Source: CAWJLE01 sp963843645 (GTDB lineage Bacteria; Chloroflexota; Anaerolineae; DAOTYC01). Taken from it: a DNA stretch of 64,000 nt. The stretch spans positions 434,001-498,000 of the forward strand of contig CAWJLE010000005.1 in assembly GCA_963843645.1 (NCBI GenBank), read 5' to 3'. Below, in pieces: positions 8,018 to 17,675 of this stretch. Positions within the stretch are counted from its first letter, which is position 1. Each line of letters starts with the position of its first letter. A model generated the notes under the pieces. The model was not told the origin of the DNA, ran no database searches, and saw only the letters and a list, made by a program, of their open reading frames with translations. The position numbers and the translations under genes were made by a program.

Positions 8018-10096
8018 CTACTCCAGGTGCAGCACAGCCAGGATCGTGTCGATGATCTTGATGCCGATGAAGGGTGCAATGACGCCACCCACGCCATAGA
8101 TCAGCAGGTGCTGGCGCAGCAAGCTCGACGCGCCGACCGGACGGTATTTCACGCCGCGCAGGGCCAACGGAACCAGGGCGATGATAATCAGTGCGTTGAA
8201 GATCACTGCCGATAATATGGCGCTCTGGGGAGTCGTCAGCCCCATTACATTCAGCGCCCTCATGACCGGGTAAGTGCCTGCAAACGCTGCCGGGATGATG
8301 GCGAAGTACTTCGCCACGTCGTTCGCGATGCTGAACGTCGTCAGCGCGCCGCGGGTCATCAGCAACTGCTTGCCGATCTCGACGATCTCGATTAGCTTGG
8401 TCGGGTTCGAGTCGAGATCGACCATATTGCCGGCTTCCTTGGCAGCCTGCGTACCGGTGTTCATGGCCACCGCCACGTCGGCCTGCGCCAGCGCCGGGGC
8501 GTCGTTCGTGCCATCGCCGGTCATTGCCACCAGCCGCCCGCCCGTCTGCTGGCTGCGGATCAGCGACAGCTTCGCTTCGGGGGTGGCCTGGGCCAGGAAG
8601 TCGTCGACGCCGGCCTCGGCGGCGATGGCCGCCGCAGTCAGCGGGTTGTCGCCGGTGATCATCACCGTCTTGATGCCCATGCGTCTCAGTTCGGCGAAGC
8701 GCTCTTTGATGCCGCCCTTGACGACGTCCTTCAGCTGAATCACACCGAGCACCTCAGGGCCCTCGGCCACTACCAGCGGCGTGCCGCCTTCGCGGGCGAT
8801 TTCGTTGACCTTGCCGGTCACCGTGGGCGGAATGCGTCCTCCATACTGGTTGACGTACGCGGCCACCGCGTCGGACGCGCCCTTGCGGATTTGTCGTCCG
8901 TCGAAGTCGACGCCGCTCATACGGGTTTGCGCCGAAAACGGGACAAACGTTGCTCCTAAGGCCTCGACATTTCGTTCACGCAAGCCGTATTGGTCCTTCG
9001 CAAACACCACGATGCTGCGGCCCTCGGGGGTCTCGTCCGCGAGCGAGGCCAGCTGCGCTGCGTCGGCCAGTCTCTCTTCCGGTATCCCGTCAGCGGCGTA
9101 AAAGGCGGTCGCCTGGCGGTTGCCGAGCGTGATGGTCCCGGTCTTATCCAGCAGCAACACGTCCACGTCTCCGGCGGCTTCGACCGCGCGGCCTGACATG
9201 GCGATCACGTTCGCCTGGATCATGCGGTCCATTCCGGCGATGCCGATGGCCGACAGCAGGCCGCCGATCGTCGTGGGAATGAGGCATACCAGCAGCGCGA
9301 CCAAAACGGTTACGCTGATCGGCGTGCCTTGCCCGGCCGCCTGGACACTGTATAGCGAGAATGGCAGCAAGGTGACGCACACCAGCAAGAAGATGATCGT
9401 TAGTGCGGCCAGCAGGATGTCGAGGGCCAGCTCGTTGGGCGTCTTTTGTCGCTTGGCTCCTTCTACCATGGAAATCATCCGATCCAGGAACGTCTCACCC
9501 GGGTCCGTCGTAATGCGGACGACCAGCCAATCGGACAGCACTCGCGTCCCGCCCGTTACGGCGCTGCGGTCGCCACCGCTCTCGCGGATCACGGGCGCAC
9601 TCTCCCCCGTGACGGCGCTCTCGTCGACTGAGGCCACTCCGTCGATAGCCTCTCCGTCACCAGGGATTTGATCGCCGGCCTCGACGAGGACCACGTCTTC
9701 TTTCTGTAGCGCGCCGGACGGGATGATCTCATACTTCGCACTGCGGTCGGCTCTCATCAGTCGCTTCGCACTGGTTTCGCGTCGTGAGCGACGCAGTGCG
9801 TCGGCCTGAGCCTTGCCGCGCCCCTCTGCCATGGCCTCCGCGAAGTTGGCGAACAATACGGTAAACCACAGCCACAGGGAGATGGACAGGATGAAGCCGG
9901 TAGGAGCTTCGCCTCGGCCCAGCAGTGCCTGCATGAACAGCACAGTGGTCACTGCGCTGCCGACCTCCACGACGAACATCACCGGGTTCCGTACCTGGTG
10001 GCGTGGGTCGAGCTTGCATAAAGAGTCGACGATCGCCCGTCGCACGATGGGCGGGTGGAACAAGGGTTTGGCTTTGGTGTGATCTGGCGTCAACAT
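8018..10096 (-). CDS. kdpB: Potassium-transporting P-type ATPase subunit KdpB
   Basis: The 692-residue catalytic subunit of the high-affinity K+ pump. TGES of the actuator domain is at 163-166, the phosphorylated aspartate is Asp317 in DKTGT, and MTGDGTNDAPAL of the hinge is present in the C-terminal third. Seven membrane helices are expected, and the helices around PTTIGGLLSAIGIAG match KdpB. Length and motifs are complete, so it looks functional. It lies 18 bp downstream of kdpA and 25 bp upstream of kdpC. Confidence 0.97.
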   Translation of the reverse strand: MLTPDHTKAKPLFHPPIVRRAIVDSLCKLDPRHQVRNPVMFVVEVGSAVTTVLFMQALLGRGEAPTGFILSISLWLWFTVLFANFAEAMAEGRGKAQADALRRSRRETSAKRLMRADRSAKYEIIPSGALQKEDVVLVEAGDQIPGDGEAIDGVASVDESAVTGESAPVIRESGGDRSAVTGGTRVLSDWLVVRITTDPGETFLDRMISMVEGAKRQKTPNELALDILLAALTIIFLLVCVTLLPFSLYSVQAAGQGTPISVTVLVALLVCLIPTTIGGLLSAIGIAGMDRMIQANVIAMSGRAVEAAGDVDVLLLDKTGTITLGNRQATAFYAADGIPEERLADAAQLASLADETPEGRSIVVFAKDQYGLRERNVEALGATFVPFSAQTRMSGVDFDGRQIRKGASDAVAAYVNQYGGRIPPTVTGKVNEIAREGGTPLVVAEGPEVLGVIQLKDVVKGGIKERFAELRRMGIKTVMITGDNPLTAAAIAAEAGVDDFLAQATPEAKLSLIRSQQTGGRLVAMTGDGTNDAPALAQADVAVAMNTGTQAAKEAGNMVDLDSNPTKLIEIVEIGKQLLMTRGALTTFSIANDVAKYFAIIPAAFAGTYPVMRALNVMGLTTPQSAILSAVIFNALIIIALVPLALRGVKYRPVGASSLLRQHLLIYGVGGVIAPFIGIKIIDTILAVLHLE

Positions 10097-10114
10097 GGGT
10101 TACCCACCTTCTGA

Positions 10115-11929
10115 CTACAGATGCCCATACAGGAGCAGATGTTCGACGATCGGCCCCAGTGCATTGGCGGGGAAGAAGACCAGCGCGGCGATGATGATGA
10201 CCACGCCGATCAGCAGCACGACGAACAATGGCGTGTGGGTCGGGAGCGTACCGGCGCTGGTGGGCACGATCTTCTTGCGGGCCAGCGACCCGGCCAGCGC
10301 GAGGGTTGGGATCGCGATCAGGAACCGTCCGAAGAACATGGCAAATGCTCCGGTCGTGTTCCAAAAGGGATGATTCCCACTCAGGCCCGCAAACGCGCTG
10401 CCGTTGTTATTGGCTTGCGACGAATAAGCGTAGAGAATCTCGCTGAAGCCGTGCGGACCGGAGTTGGCACTGGAGATTCCCGCTCTGCCTGCCGCCGTGA
10501 CCACGGCCAGCGCCGTGAAGGTCAGTACGACGATCGGCATAATCAGGATGACGATCGAGGCCATCTTCATTTCGTAGACCTCGATCTTCTTGCCGAGGTA
10601 TTCGGGTGTGCGGCCCACCATCAGGCCGGCGATGAACACCGCGACGATAACGAAGACCAGCATCCCGTACAGCCCCGATCCGACGCCGCCGAAGATCACC
10701 TCGCCGAACTGCATCATGATCAACGGCACCAGTCCGCCGAGCGGCGTGTACGAATCGTGCATGGAATTGACTGAGCCATTGGATGCGGCGGTGGTCGCCG
10801 TGGCCCACAACGCGGAGTTGACGACGCCAAACCGTGTTTCCTTGCCCTCCATGTTGCCGCCGCTTTGCAGATTGCCGGCGGCCTGATCGATTCCCAGTTG
10901 CGTGAGGCGAGGGTTGCCGCTCTGTTCAGCCACCTCCGCGAGGGCGAGAAATGCGACGAAGATGATCGTCATCGCTGCCAGCACAGCCCATCCTTGGCGC
11001 GGGTCGCCCACCATCTTGCCAAAGGTATAGCACAACGCAGCGGGGATCAGCAGGATGGACAGCATTTCGACAAAATTCGAGAGCGGCGTGGGGTTCTCGA
11101 AAGGGTGGGACGAGTTGGTGTTGAAAAAGCCACCACCGTTCGTTCCCAGTTGCTTGATGGCCACCTGTGAGGCGACCGGCCCGACGGCCACGGTGACGTG
11201 TGTCAGTCGTGAGGTCTCTTCGATCGCCTGGCCGCTTGTGTCGAGCACCGGATCACCCTTCGGGTCGACCTCAGGCTGGTCGTAGGTCGTGGGCTGAAGC
11301 ACGGCCGTCACCGGGTAGTCCGACGTGGTCTGCGGCGTGCCCTGAGAAACCAGAATCAGCGCCACAACCACGGACAGCGGCAGCAGGATGTACAGGGTGC
11401 CGCGCGTCAGGTCGACCCAGAAGTTGCCGAGGGTCTGCGACGAGCGCCGGGTTAGCCCGCGGATGAACGCGATCAAAACCGCCATGCCCGCCGCGGCCGA
11501 CAGGAAGTTCTTGACAGTCAGCCCGAGCATCTGGGTGAAGTAGCTGAGGCTCGTCTCGCCGCCGTAGTTCTGCCAGTTGGTGTTGGTCACGAAGCTGATC
11601 GCCGTGTTGAACGCCAGATCCGGGGACATTGGGCCAGAGCCTCGTGGGTTTAGCGGCAGAAATTGCTGCAGTCGTAGCAGCGCGTACAGGAAGAAGAGAT
11701 CAATCAGGCTGAAGACCATGACGGCCACCGCGTAGGCCTTCCAACCCATTTCCTGATCTTCGTGCACGCCGGCCAGCCGATAAAATAGCCTCTCTATCGG
11801 TTTGAGAATGCGGTCGAGGAAGAGCCGCTCACCCTGGTAGACACGGACCATATACCCACCCAACGGCTTGATCAGGACGAGCAGCACTGCGAAGTAGAGG
11901 GCAATCTGTGTGAGCCCGTTGATTGTCAT
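10115..11929 (-). CDS. kdpA: Potassium-transporting ATPase subunit KdpA
   Basis: The K+-selective, channel-like subunit with about ten membrane helices. Filter-type motifs are visible, for example SFVTNTNWQNYGGE (about 112-125) and the GTNGGGFFNTNSSHPFENP loop (about 262-280). At 604 residues it is longer than the roughly 557-residue enteric protein; the extra length lies in an extracytoplasmic loop near 200-245. The start codon overlaps the kdpF stop (TGATG), so translation is coupled. Confidence 0.96.
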   Translation of the reverse strand: MTINGLTQIALYFAVLLVLIKPLGGYMVRVYQGERLFLDRILKPIERLFYRLAGVHEDQEMGWKAYAVAVMVFSLIDLFFLYALLRLQQFLPLNPRGSGPMSPDLAFNTAISFVTNTNWQNYGGETSLSYFTQMLGLTVKNFLSAAAGMAVLIAFIRGLTRRSSQTLGNFWVDLTRGTLYILLPLSVVVALILVSQGTPQTTSDYPVTAVLQPTTYDQPEVDPKGDPVLDTSGQAIEETSRLTHVTVAVGPVASQVAIKQLGTNGGGFFNTNSSHPFENPTPLSNFVEMLSILLIPAALCYTFGKMVGDPRQGWAVLAAMTIIFVAFLALAEVAEQSGNPRLTQLGIDQAAGNLQSGGNMEGKETRFGVVNSALWATATTAASNGSVNSMHDSYTPLGGLVPLIMMQFGEVIFGGVGSGLYGMLVFVIVAVFIAGLMVGRTPEYLGKKIEVYEMKMASIVILIMPIVVLTFTALAVVTAAGRAGISSANSGPHGFSEILYAYSSQANNNGSAFAGLSGNHPFWNTTGAFAMFFGRFLIAIPTLALAGSLARKKIVPTSAGTLPTHTPLFVVLLIGVVIIIAALVFFPANALGPIVEHLLLYGHL

Positions 11930-12018
11930 CAGAACATCTCCGGTCTAAGCAAGGCGAGGACGAGGTAAGCAAACAGGCCAAGAGCAATCAAACCGCCGAC
12001 GATGTATGACGCCGCCAT
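11929..12018 (-). CDS. kdpF: Potassium-transporting ATPase small subunit KdpF
   Basis: A 29-residue single-helix peptide, MAASYIVGGLIALGLFAYLV followed by LALLRPEMF. The LALLRPE-F ending just before kdpA is typical of KdpF, which stabilises the KdpFABC complex in the membrane. Its stop overlaps the kdpA start by one base, and its start is one base after the stop of another small peptide gene. It is too short for routine gene callers. Confidence 0.9.
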   Translation of the reverse strand: MAASYIVGGLIALGLFAYLVLALLRPEMF

Positions 12019-12019
12019 C

Positions 12020-12112
12020 TCAAGCCTCCATCAATCGCTTGCACAGAAACAGCAGCCCGAAACTGATCGCAAAGAGCACCAGGCTCAGCATAACGTAGAG
12101 CACGTCACTCAC
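12020..12112 (-). CDS. Small membrane peptide at the head of the kdp operon
   Basis: A 30-residue peptide starting at GTG 12112 with an AAGGAGG site eight bases upstream: one long hydrophobic helix (SDVLYVMLSLVLFAISFGLL) and a basic tail, FLCKRLMEA. It is the first gene after the kdp promoter and is separated from kdpF by one base, so it is co-translated with the pump. Similar short ORFs precede kdpF in other bacteria. Its role is unknown; a KdpF-like accessory or regulatory peptide is the natural guess. Confidence 0.75.
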   Translation of the reverse strand: MSDVLYVMLSLVLFAISFGLLFLCKRLMEA

Positions 12113-12157
12113 AGGGGTACCTCCTTCGAGAGATCCTCACCGGACCAATCGAATCGC

Positions 12158-12223
12158 ATTATAGCTGGATGGGCATCAATTCGGGGTCAAGAGAATTGGG
12201 GTGGGGGTCAAGAGGGTGTCAAG
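12158..12223 (-). promoter_or_regulatory. kdp promoter with three phased CTTGAC repeats
   Basis: A consensus TATAAT -10 (12158-12163, minus strand) lies 45 bp before the first kdp start. No good -35 sits at 17 bp, as expected for an activator-dependent promoter. Upstream, CTTGAC occurs three times in direct orientation (12186-12191, 12207-12212, 12218-12223), spaced 21 and 11 bp, close to whole helical turns. These are candidate KdpE sites (inference). Confidence 0.55.
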
Positions 12224-12238
12224 ACCATGTGGCTGCGA

Positions 12239-12325
12239 AAAGCACGAGCGATCACCATGGAGAGACGGAGAGCACGGCGTTTCTTGCCGTGCTCTCCGTC
12301 TCTCCATGGTGATCGCTCGTGCTTT
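12239..12325. repeat. 40-bp perfect inverted repeat (hairpin)
   Basis: 12239-12278 is the exact reverse complement of 12286-12325, with a 7-nt loop. It starts 9 bp past the stop of the GXGXG gene, so it is probably the 3' end structure of the glutamate synthase operon. The ATGGAGAGACGGAGAGCACG wording resembles the hairpin at 2726, which suggests a dispersed palindromic element family. Confidence 0.75.
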
Positions 12326-12333
12326 GGTCCGAT

Positions 12334-13091
12334 CTAATACGCGTACAGCCGGCCATACGGCCGCAGTGACGTGGGAATGAGCTTGGTGAAGGGCTCGCTG
12401 AGGATGGCCTCAGCGTCGTATTCGAAGTGCCGGGCGAACTCCTCGACGAGCGTGCGCAGCAGGAGCTGGTCGATGTCGCTCACCGGGACGCGTCCCACTT
12501 CCGCGCCTAGCTGGTGGTCGGCGAACTCTCCGCGGATGTAAATGACGCCGCCGTGCATGCCGGTGCCGATGAAGCTCGGCGGTGTGCAGCGCGCCGGGCA
12601 TGAGGGTGAGCCCAAGCACCACCAAAACACCGCCCAGCCATGTATTCGCCCAGGAAATGCTGCGCGGTCCCGCCGATGACGATCATCGGGCGCTTTTCCT
12701 TGTACTCCTTCATGTGGATGGCGGCCCGGTACCCCACATCGTCGCGGATGAAGATCTTGCCTCCGCGCATGGCGTGGCCGGTAGCGTCGCCCGCCCGGCC
12801 GTGGATGATCAGCTCGCCGTCGTTCATGGTATTGCCGCAGCCGTCCTGGGCGTTGCCTCGCACCACTATGCGCGGCCCGTCCATGAACGCGGCCAGGTCG
12901 TTGCCCGGCGTGCCGTGGAGGTGAATTTCCACGGGCTGGTGCAGGTCCGTGCCAATATAGCGCTGACCGCACACGTTGTGCAGCTCGATGGATCGGACGC
13001 CTTCTGCCACTGCCTCACGCAGACGCGCGTTCAGGTCCCGGTAGGGCATTCCAGCCGCATCGATGAGCAGAGTCGAGTCGATGTTCAGCAT
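12334..13091 (-). CDS. GXGXG-domain protein, glutamate synthase third module
   Basis: Corresponds to the C-terminal beta-helix (GXGXG) domain of glutamate synthase alpha subunit, encoded here as a separate protein of about 250 residues. Repeated G-x-x-G-x-x-x-G turns are visible (GPRIVVRGNAQDGCGNTMND, GELIIHGRAGDATGHAMRGG, FIGTGMHGGVIYIRG). The reading frame shifts twice between about 12590 and 12640: FLGEYMAG, then VVLGLTLMPGAL, then FIGTGMHGG lie in three frames though they are contiguous in the family. The start ATG overlaps the stop of the amidotransferase gene (TGATG). It is the last gene of the operon. Confidence 0.85.
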
Positions 13092-14387
13092 CAGTACTGC
13101 TCCTCCCCTGCCTGATCGGCCTGGCTGGACGCCAGTACCGTGGTCCGTATGCTTTGGCCGGGGCGCACTACCCGCCTGGCGGGCACGTGACCGCCGCGGG
13201 GAAGCGGCGCGCCCAGCCGGCCGACGATGGGCTCGCCGCCGGACGGCCGCCAGACGTACTCGAGTTGCGGGCTGACCAGCCGGATTGGCGCTTCTTCCGA
13301 GCACAGGTAGAGCCGGCTGCCCTGGACCGCCGCGTTCAAAGGGCGCAAGGCGGATGCGGTCAGTGAGACCGATCATTTCGCCCTGGTGCGCAATGATGAC
13401 AGTGAAAGGACCGTTGACCAACAGGCCGGAATAGACCCGCCGCAAGGTCAGACTGTCCAGAAGCCGCTCCTTGGGGGACATGCGCTCGATCTCGTTCCAC
13501 AGAGGCGGGGCCATGATTTTGCCGCCCATCTCGACGGGCAGTTTGTGGCGGCGCATCAGCGAGTCGGCGGCGTAGGCCATCACTTCGGTATCGGTCTGCA
13601 TGGTGCAGTGATAGCCCTGCATCTCCAGGTAACGGCGGTTCGTGCCGTACGAAGAAATCTCGCCATTGTGCACGACCGTCCAATCGAGGATGCCGAACGG
13701 GTGGGCGCCGCCCCACCAGCCAGGCGTGTTCGTTGGAAAGCGGGTGTGGGCCGTCCATAGATAGCCGGAGTAATCTTCCAGAGTCGAAGTACTCCGCAAT
13801 CTGTCCGGGATGGCCGACGCCTTTGAAGACGCCGAGTGTTTTTGCCGCTGCTGTAGATGTAGGCACCCTGGCCCGGCGGTGTTGACCTCCATGACCTTCT
13901 CCGACCACGTACTCCTGTTCGCTCCACAGGACCGCTTCTTCTGGGCGCCGTTCACCCGAAGGAAATAGCGCCAGATCAGCGGTGGATTGGGCAGATCGAC
14001 GTAGCCCGGTCGCCCGTTCTGAGCCGCGTGTGCAGCGTGCCGGCCCGCGGGCCGGTGGGATACTTCCTCATCGTGGACGAGGACGAAGTGCTCGCGCAGG
14101 AAGGCTTCCACACTGTGGCTGCATGTCCGGCTCGGTGTACATGACGTGAAAGGCGTAGCAATCGGCGTGTTCAGGATAGCAGCCATACACCGCAAAGCCG
14201 GCGCCGAGCCCGTTGCCCCGCTCTTCCATGTTGTTCATGCCCAGGATGATGTCGCTGGCCGGAGAAGCGCCGGCCGGTGACGTCCATGATGCCGAACAGA
14301 CCGCAGGCGATCGCTGACCTTGTCGTCGCCGTACGGATTCTCGTAAGATACGTAGCTCGACGCTGTGTGCGGGACGAAACTCGTCAT
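13091..14387 (-). CDS. Class II glutamine amidotransferase (glutamate synthase first module)
   Basis: Hydrolyses glutamine and delivers ammonia to the synthase module; corresponds to the N-terminal GATase domain of GltB as a separate protein of about 430 residues. The start at 14387 gives about 28 residues before a CGLFGIMD motif (Cys codon near 14305), the expected N-terminal nucleophile after pro-peptide removal. ERGNGLGAGFAVYG, AHTRFPTNTPGWWGGAHPF and VVHNGEISSYG are clear family motifs. Frame shifts occur near 14305, 14260, 14115, 13870, 13780 and 13350, so no single open frame covers it, yet each segment is well conserved. Sequence error is the likelier reading than decay. Confidence 0.85.
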
Positions 14388-14407
14388 TTTGACCTTCCCC
14401 CTTTCTG

Positions 14408-15702
14408 CTACACTTCGATCTCTTTCGCCACTACGAGGTGCTTGCGGTAGTCCCGAGGCAGCGAGATCAGGCCGAAGTTGCCGGACAGAAGATGGTCCTT
14501 GAAGGCGGCTGATGTCCGCCCGATCGCGGATCAGGCCGGTGTAGATGCCGGCCCGCTCGATGTTACCCACACAAATTGCCCCGACCAGCCGGTTGTCCCG
14601 CAGGACGAGCTTCTTGTAGACCGGCGTCTCACGGTCGATGTACTCCAGATCTCGTATCTTTCCGGCTCTTCCTGCGGATCGGTCAGCCCGACCGAGATCG
14701 TCGGCACGCCGCATACTTCCACCGAGTTCATCGGGAATCTCCCGGCGTACTCTTTCTCGACGCCGGCCATGTTGCAGCCGGCCACGTGACCCTGCCGGTA
14801 GGCGTTCGGCCAGATGGCGATGGGGCGGTCGATGCCCAGCAGGAAGTCGTAGGCCTCCACGCAGTCTCCGGCGGCGTACACGTCGGAGACGCGTGGTGCG
14901 CATGTAATGGTCGACGACGATGCCCCGGTTGACGTGGATGCCCGACATCGGGCGAATCAGGCCGACGTTGGGCCGCACGCCGATGGCGAATACGACCATG
15001 TCGCACTGCAGGCGCTCGCCGTCGCGCAGGACGACGCCGTCGACCCGCCCGTCTCGGCCCACGAGTTCCATCGGCGGACGTGGCCGTCCTGATCTCGGTC
15101 CCCGCCCGGCGCAGGAGTGGTCTCGGCCAGTGCGGGATGCCGTGCGGTCGAAGCTGATGCTGAGCACGCGGTCGGCCAGCTCGACGATGGTGACCTGGAC
15201 CGTGACGCTCCATCAGCGCTTCGGTGGTCTTCAGGCCGATCAGCCCGCCGCCGACCACGACGGCTGATTCGACGTGGTGTTTCTCGACGTAGCGCTCGAT
15301 GCTGCTCGGGCGTCGTCCCAGCGGGTGAAGGTGAACACCCCGTCCAGATCGGCGCCGGGCAGTGGCGGCACGAACGGCCGTCCCCCGGTGGCAGATGAGC
15401 AGATCGGTCGTAGGCCAGCGTGCCGCCGCCCGCCAGGGCGATGCGCCGTTCGTCCGGGACGACCGCCGTCACCTCGACGCCCAGCATCGTTTCGACCTGG
15501 TAACGGTCGTAGAAATCGGGCGGACGATAATACATGCGGCTGTCGTCCACCTGCCCGCCCAGCAAATGGAGATGAGCGGGCGGGAATAGACGTGGTGGGG
15601 TTCGTCGGCGACGACGGTGATGGGATTGTCCTGATCGTGTTCGCGGATGGCCTCGATCGCGCCGACCGCGGCCGCCGAGTTGCCGATGATGACGTGTCTC
15701 AT
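14408..15702 (-). CDS. FAD-dependent NAD(P) oxidoreductase
   Basis: Pyridine nucleotide-disulphide oxidoreductase-like flavoprotein of about 430 residues, probably passing electrons between NAD(P)H and the ferredoxin of this operon. The N-terminus MRHVIIGNSAAAVGAIEAIR is an FAD Rossmann motif; VVGGGLIGLKTTEALMER is the second (NAD) dinucleotide fold; VYAAGDCVEAYDFL is the C-terminal FAD motif. The closest architecture is the NADH-nitrite/rubredoxin reductase type. It overlaps the ferredoxin stop by 4 bp. The frame breaks several times (about 15568, 15410, 15280, 15240, 15080, 14900, 14650, 14490). At 15568 one extra C in a CC run would restore the expected SHLLGGQ. Confidence 0.85.
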
Positions 15703-16145
15703 TCGTCCCTCTCCTCGAAGACCAGCGCTTCGTTTGGACAGTGGCTCACACAGGCCGGCGCTTCTTCACCGTAGCACAGGTCGCATTTGGACGCCGCCTT
15801 GCGGCCTTTGACATTTCGCTGGATGACGCCGAACGGGCAGACCATGACGCACGTCCAACAGCCGACGCATTTGTCCTCGTCGCACATAATCGCTCCGGTC
15901 TGCATGATCGCGATGCATGGCGCCGGTGATGCAGGCCTCGGCACAGGGCGCTTCGGTGCAGTGCCGGCACGGCATGGCAAACGACAGCGGTCCCCTCTCC
16001 TCCACCATCATGCGTGACATCAAGTTGCGGTCTCTTCTCGGAACGCCTTGATGATCTTCTTGGACTGAGAATGTTGCACCAGACAGTGGATCTCACACAG
16101 CCGGCAGCCGATGCAATACTCCTCATTGACGTAAATTCGCTTCAT
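15699..16145 (-). CDS. Four-cluster [4Fe-4S] ferredoxin subunit
   Basis: An electron carrier of about 148 residues with cysteine groups for four [4Fe-4S] clusters: CIGCRLCEIHC, CRHCTEAPCAEAC, CVGCWTCVMVCPFG and CDLC-CVSHCP (HycB/DMSO-reductase-B type). It starts in an ATGA overlap with the synthase gene and ends in a 4-bp overlap with the FAD oxidoreductase, so it is central to this operon. Two compensating frame shifts (about 16025 and 15920) split the readable sequence over three frames; the total length is still a multiple of three. Confidence 0.85.
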
Positions 16146-17675
16146 CGCTCGCTCCACGCCTCTCCGGCGGACTTGATGCCCAGCGTCCTCAGTTCGACTT
16201 CGTTCAGCCCGACGCCGCGCAGGTGCTCGCGGTTGCCGCGCAGGCTCTCGATGGCGTTGATGCCCATGCCGCCCAGCATCTCTTTGATCTCCAGCGACCA
16301 GGCCCGGATCAGGTTGCGTCAGGCGGCGGCTGCCGATGCTGGGATTCAGCCGCTTGGTGAGGTAGGGGTCCTGGGTGGCGATGCCCCAGTTGCACTTGCC
16401 GGTGTAGCACTTCTGGCACAGATGGCAGCCCATGGCGACCAGGGCGGCCGTGCCGATGTAGACGGCGTCCGCGCCCAGGGCGATGGCTTTGACCACGTCG
16501 GCGCTGCTGCGGATGGAACCGGCGGCGATGAGCGAGACCTGGTTGCGGATGCCTTCCTGGCGCAGCCGGGTATCGACCGCCGCGATGGCCAGCTCGATGG
16601 GAATGCCGACGTTGTTGCGGATGATCGTCGGCGCCGCGCCCGTGCCGCCGCGCAGACCGTCGATGGCGACGTAGTCGGCGCCGGCGCGCACGATGCCGCT
16701 GGCGATGGGGGCCACGTTGTGCACCGCGGCGATCTTCACCCCGACCGGCTTGCTGTAGTTGGTGGCTTCTTTGAGGGCGTAGATCAGCTGGCGCAGGTCT
16801 TCGATGGAGTAGATGTCGTGATGCGGGGCTGGGGAAAGGGCGTCGGTCCCTTCGGGGATCATGCGCGTCTGCGAGACTTCCGCCGTGACCTTCTCGCCCG
16901 GCAGGTGGCCGCCGATGCCCGGCTTGGCGCCCTGGCCGATCTTGATCTCCAGGGCCGCAGCGTTTCCAGATACTCGGGATGCACGCCGAAGCGGCCGGAG
17001 GCCACCTGCGCGATCATGTTGGGGCCGTATTCGTACAGGCTCGGATGGAGACCGCCCTCGCCGGTGTTGCACAAGGTCCCGACTGCCTTGGCTGCCCGCG
17101 CCAGGGACAGGCTGGCGTTGTAGCTGATGGAACCGTAGGACATGGCCGAGAACAGGATGGGCGTCTCCAGCGTCGAGCTGCGGCCCGAGCTTGGTCGTGA
17201 TCTCGCAGTCCGTTCTCCGTCTCCTCCATCTCGATGCGGTCGGGCTTGCGCCCGAGGAACGTGCGCAGCTCCATCGGCTCGCGCAGCGGGTCGATCGAAG
17301 GGTTGGTCACCTGCGAGGCGTTCAAGAGGATCCGGTCGAAGTAGATCGGGTAGGGCTGGTCACAGCCCATGCCGGTCAGCAGCACGCCGCCGGTTTCCGC
17401 CTGCCGATAGACGCTGTTGAATGGACTGACGGCTGCCAGTTGGCGTTGGCGCGGAAATCGAGCGGGATGCGCCGCACAGTGATCGCATGGGTGGGGCACA
17501 GGGTCACGCAGCGATGGCACCCCACGCAATTGGTGTAGTCGCTGTCGACCGAATCGTCGTCCGGATCGTAGCTGTGGACCTCGTTGGAACACTGACGCAC
17601 GCATACCTGGCAGGCGATGCAGCGGTCCGCGTCACGATCGACTCTGAATTCTGCTGTCAATAGACTCAAGGCCAT
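16142..17675 (-). CDS. Archaeal-type glutamate synthase, Fe-S plus FMN module
   Basis: Makes glutamate from 2-oxoglutarate and ammonia supplied by the amidotransferase. The first 70 residues hold two [4Fe-4S] motifs (CIACQVCVRQC, CVGCHRCVTLCP). The FMN-binding TIM barrel follows, with SYGSISYNASLSLARAAKA, GQGAKPGIGGHLPG, VDGLRGGTGAAP-like IDGLRGGTGAAPT, and the CHLCQKCYTGKCNWGIATQD segment that binds the 3Fe-4S cluster. Length is about 510 residues. Frame shifts near 17435, 17185, 16955 and 16320 interrupt it. It is the first gene of the operon; the next gene overlaps by ATGA. Confidence 0.88.

Noticed and set aside
16014..17123. Open frame on the plus strand opposite the glutamate synthase gene
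   Set aside because: It is open only because of GC bias; the minus strand encodes the conserved FMN domain in pieces.
12334..17675. Interpretation of the glutamate synthase operon as a pseudogene cluster
   Set aside because: Each segment between shifts is well conserved, lengths are normal after joining, start/stop overlaps are intact, and similar shifts occur in unrelated genes across the window. Not excluded, but less likely than sequence error.
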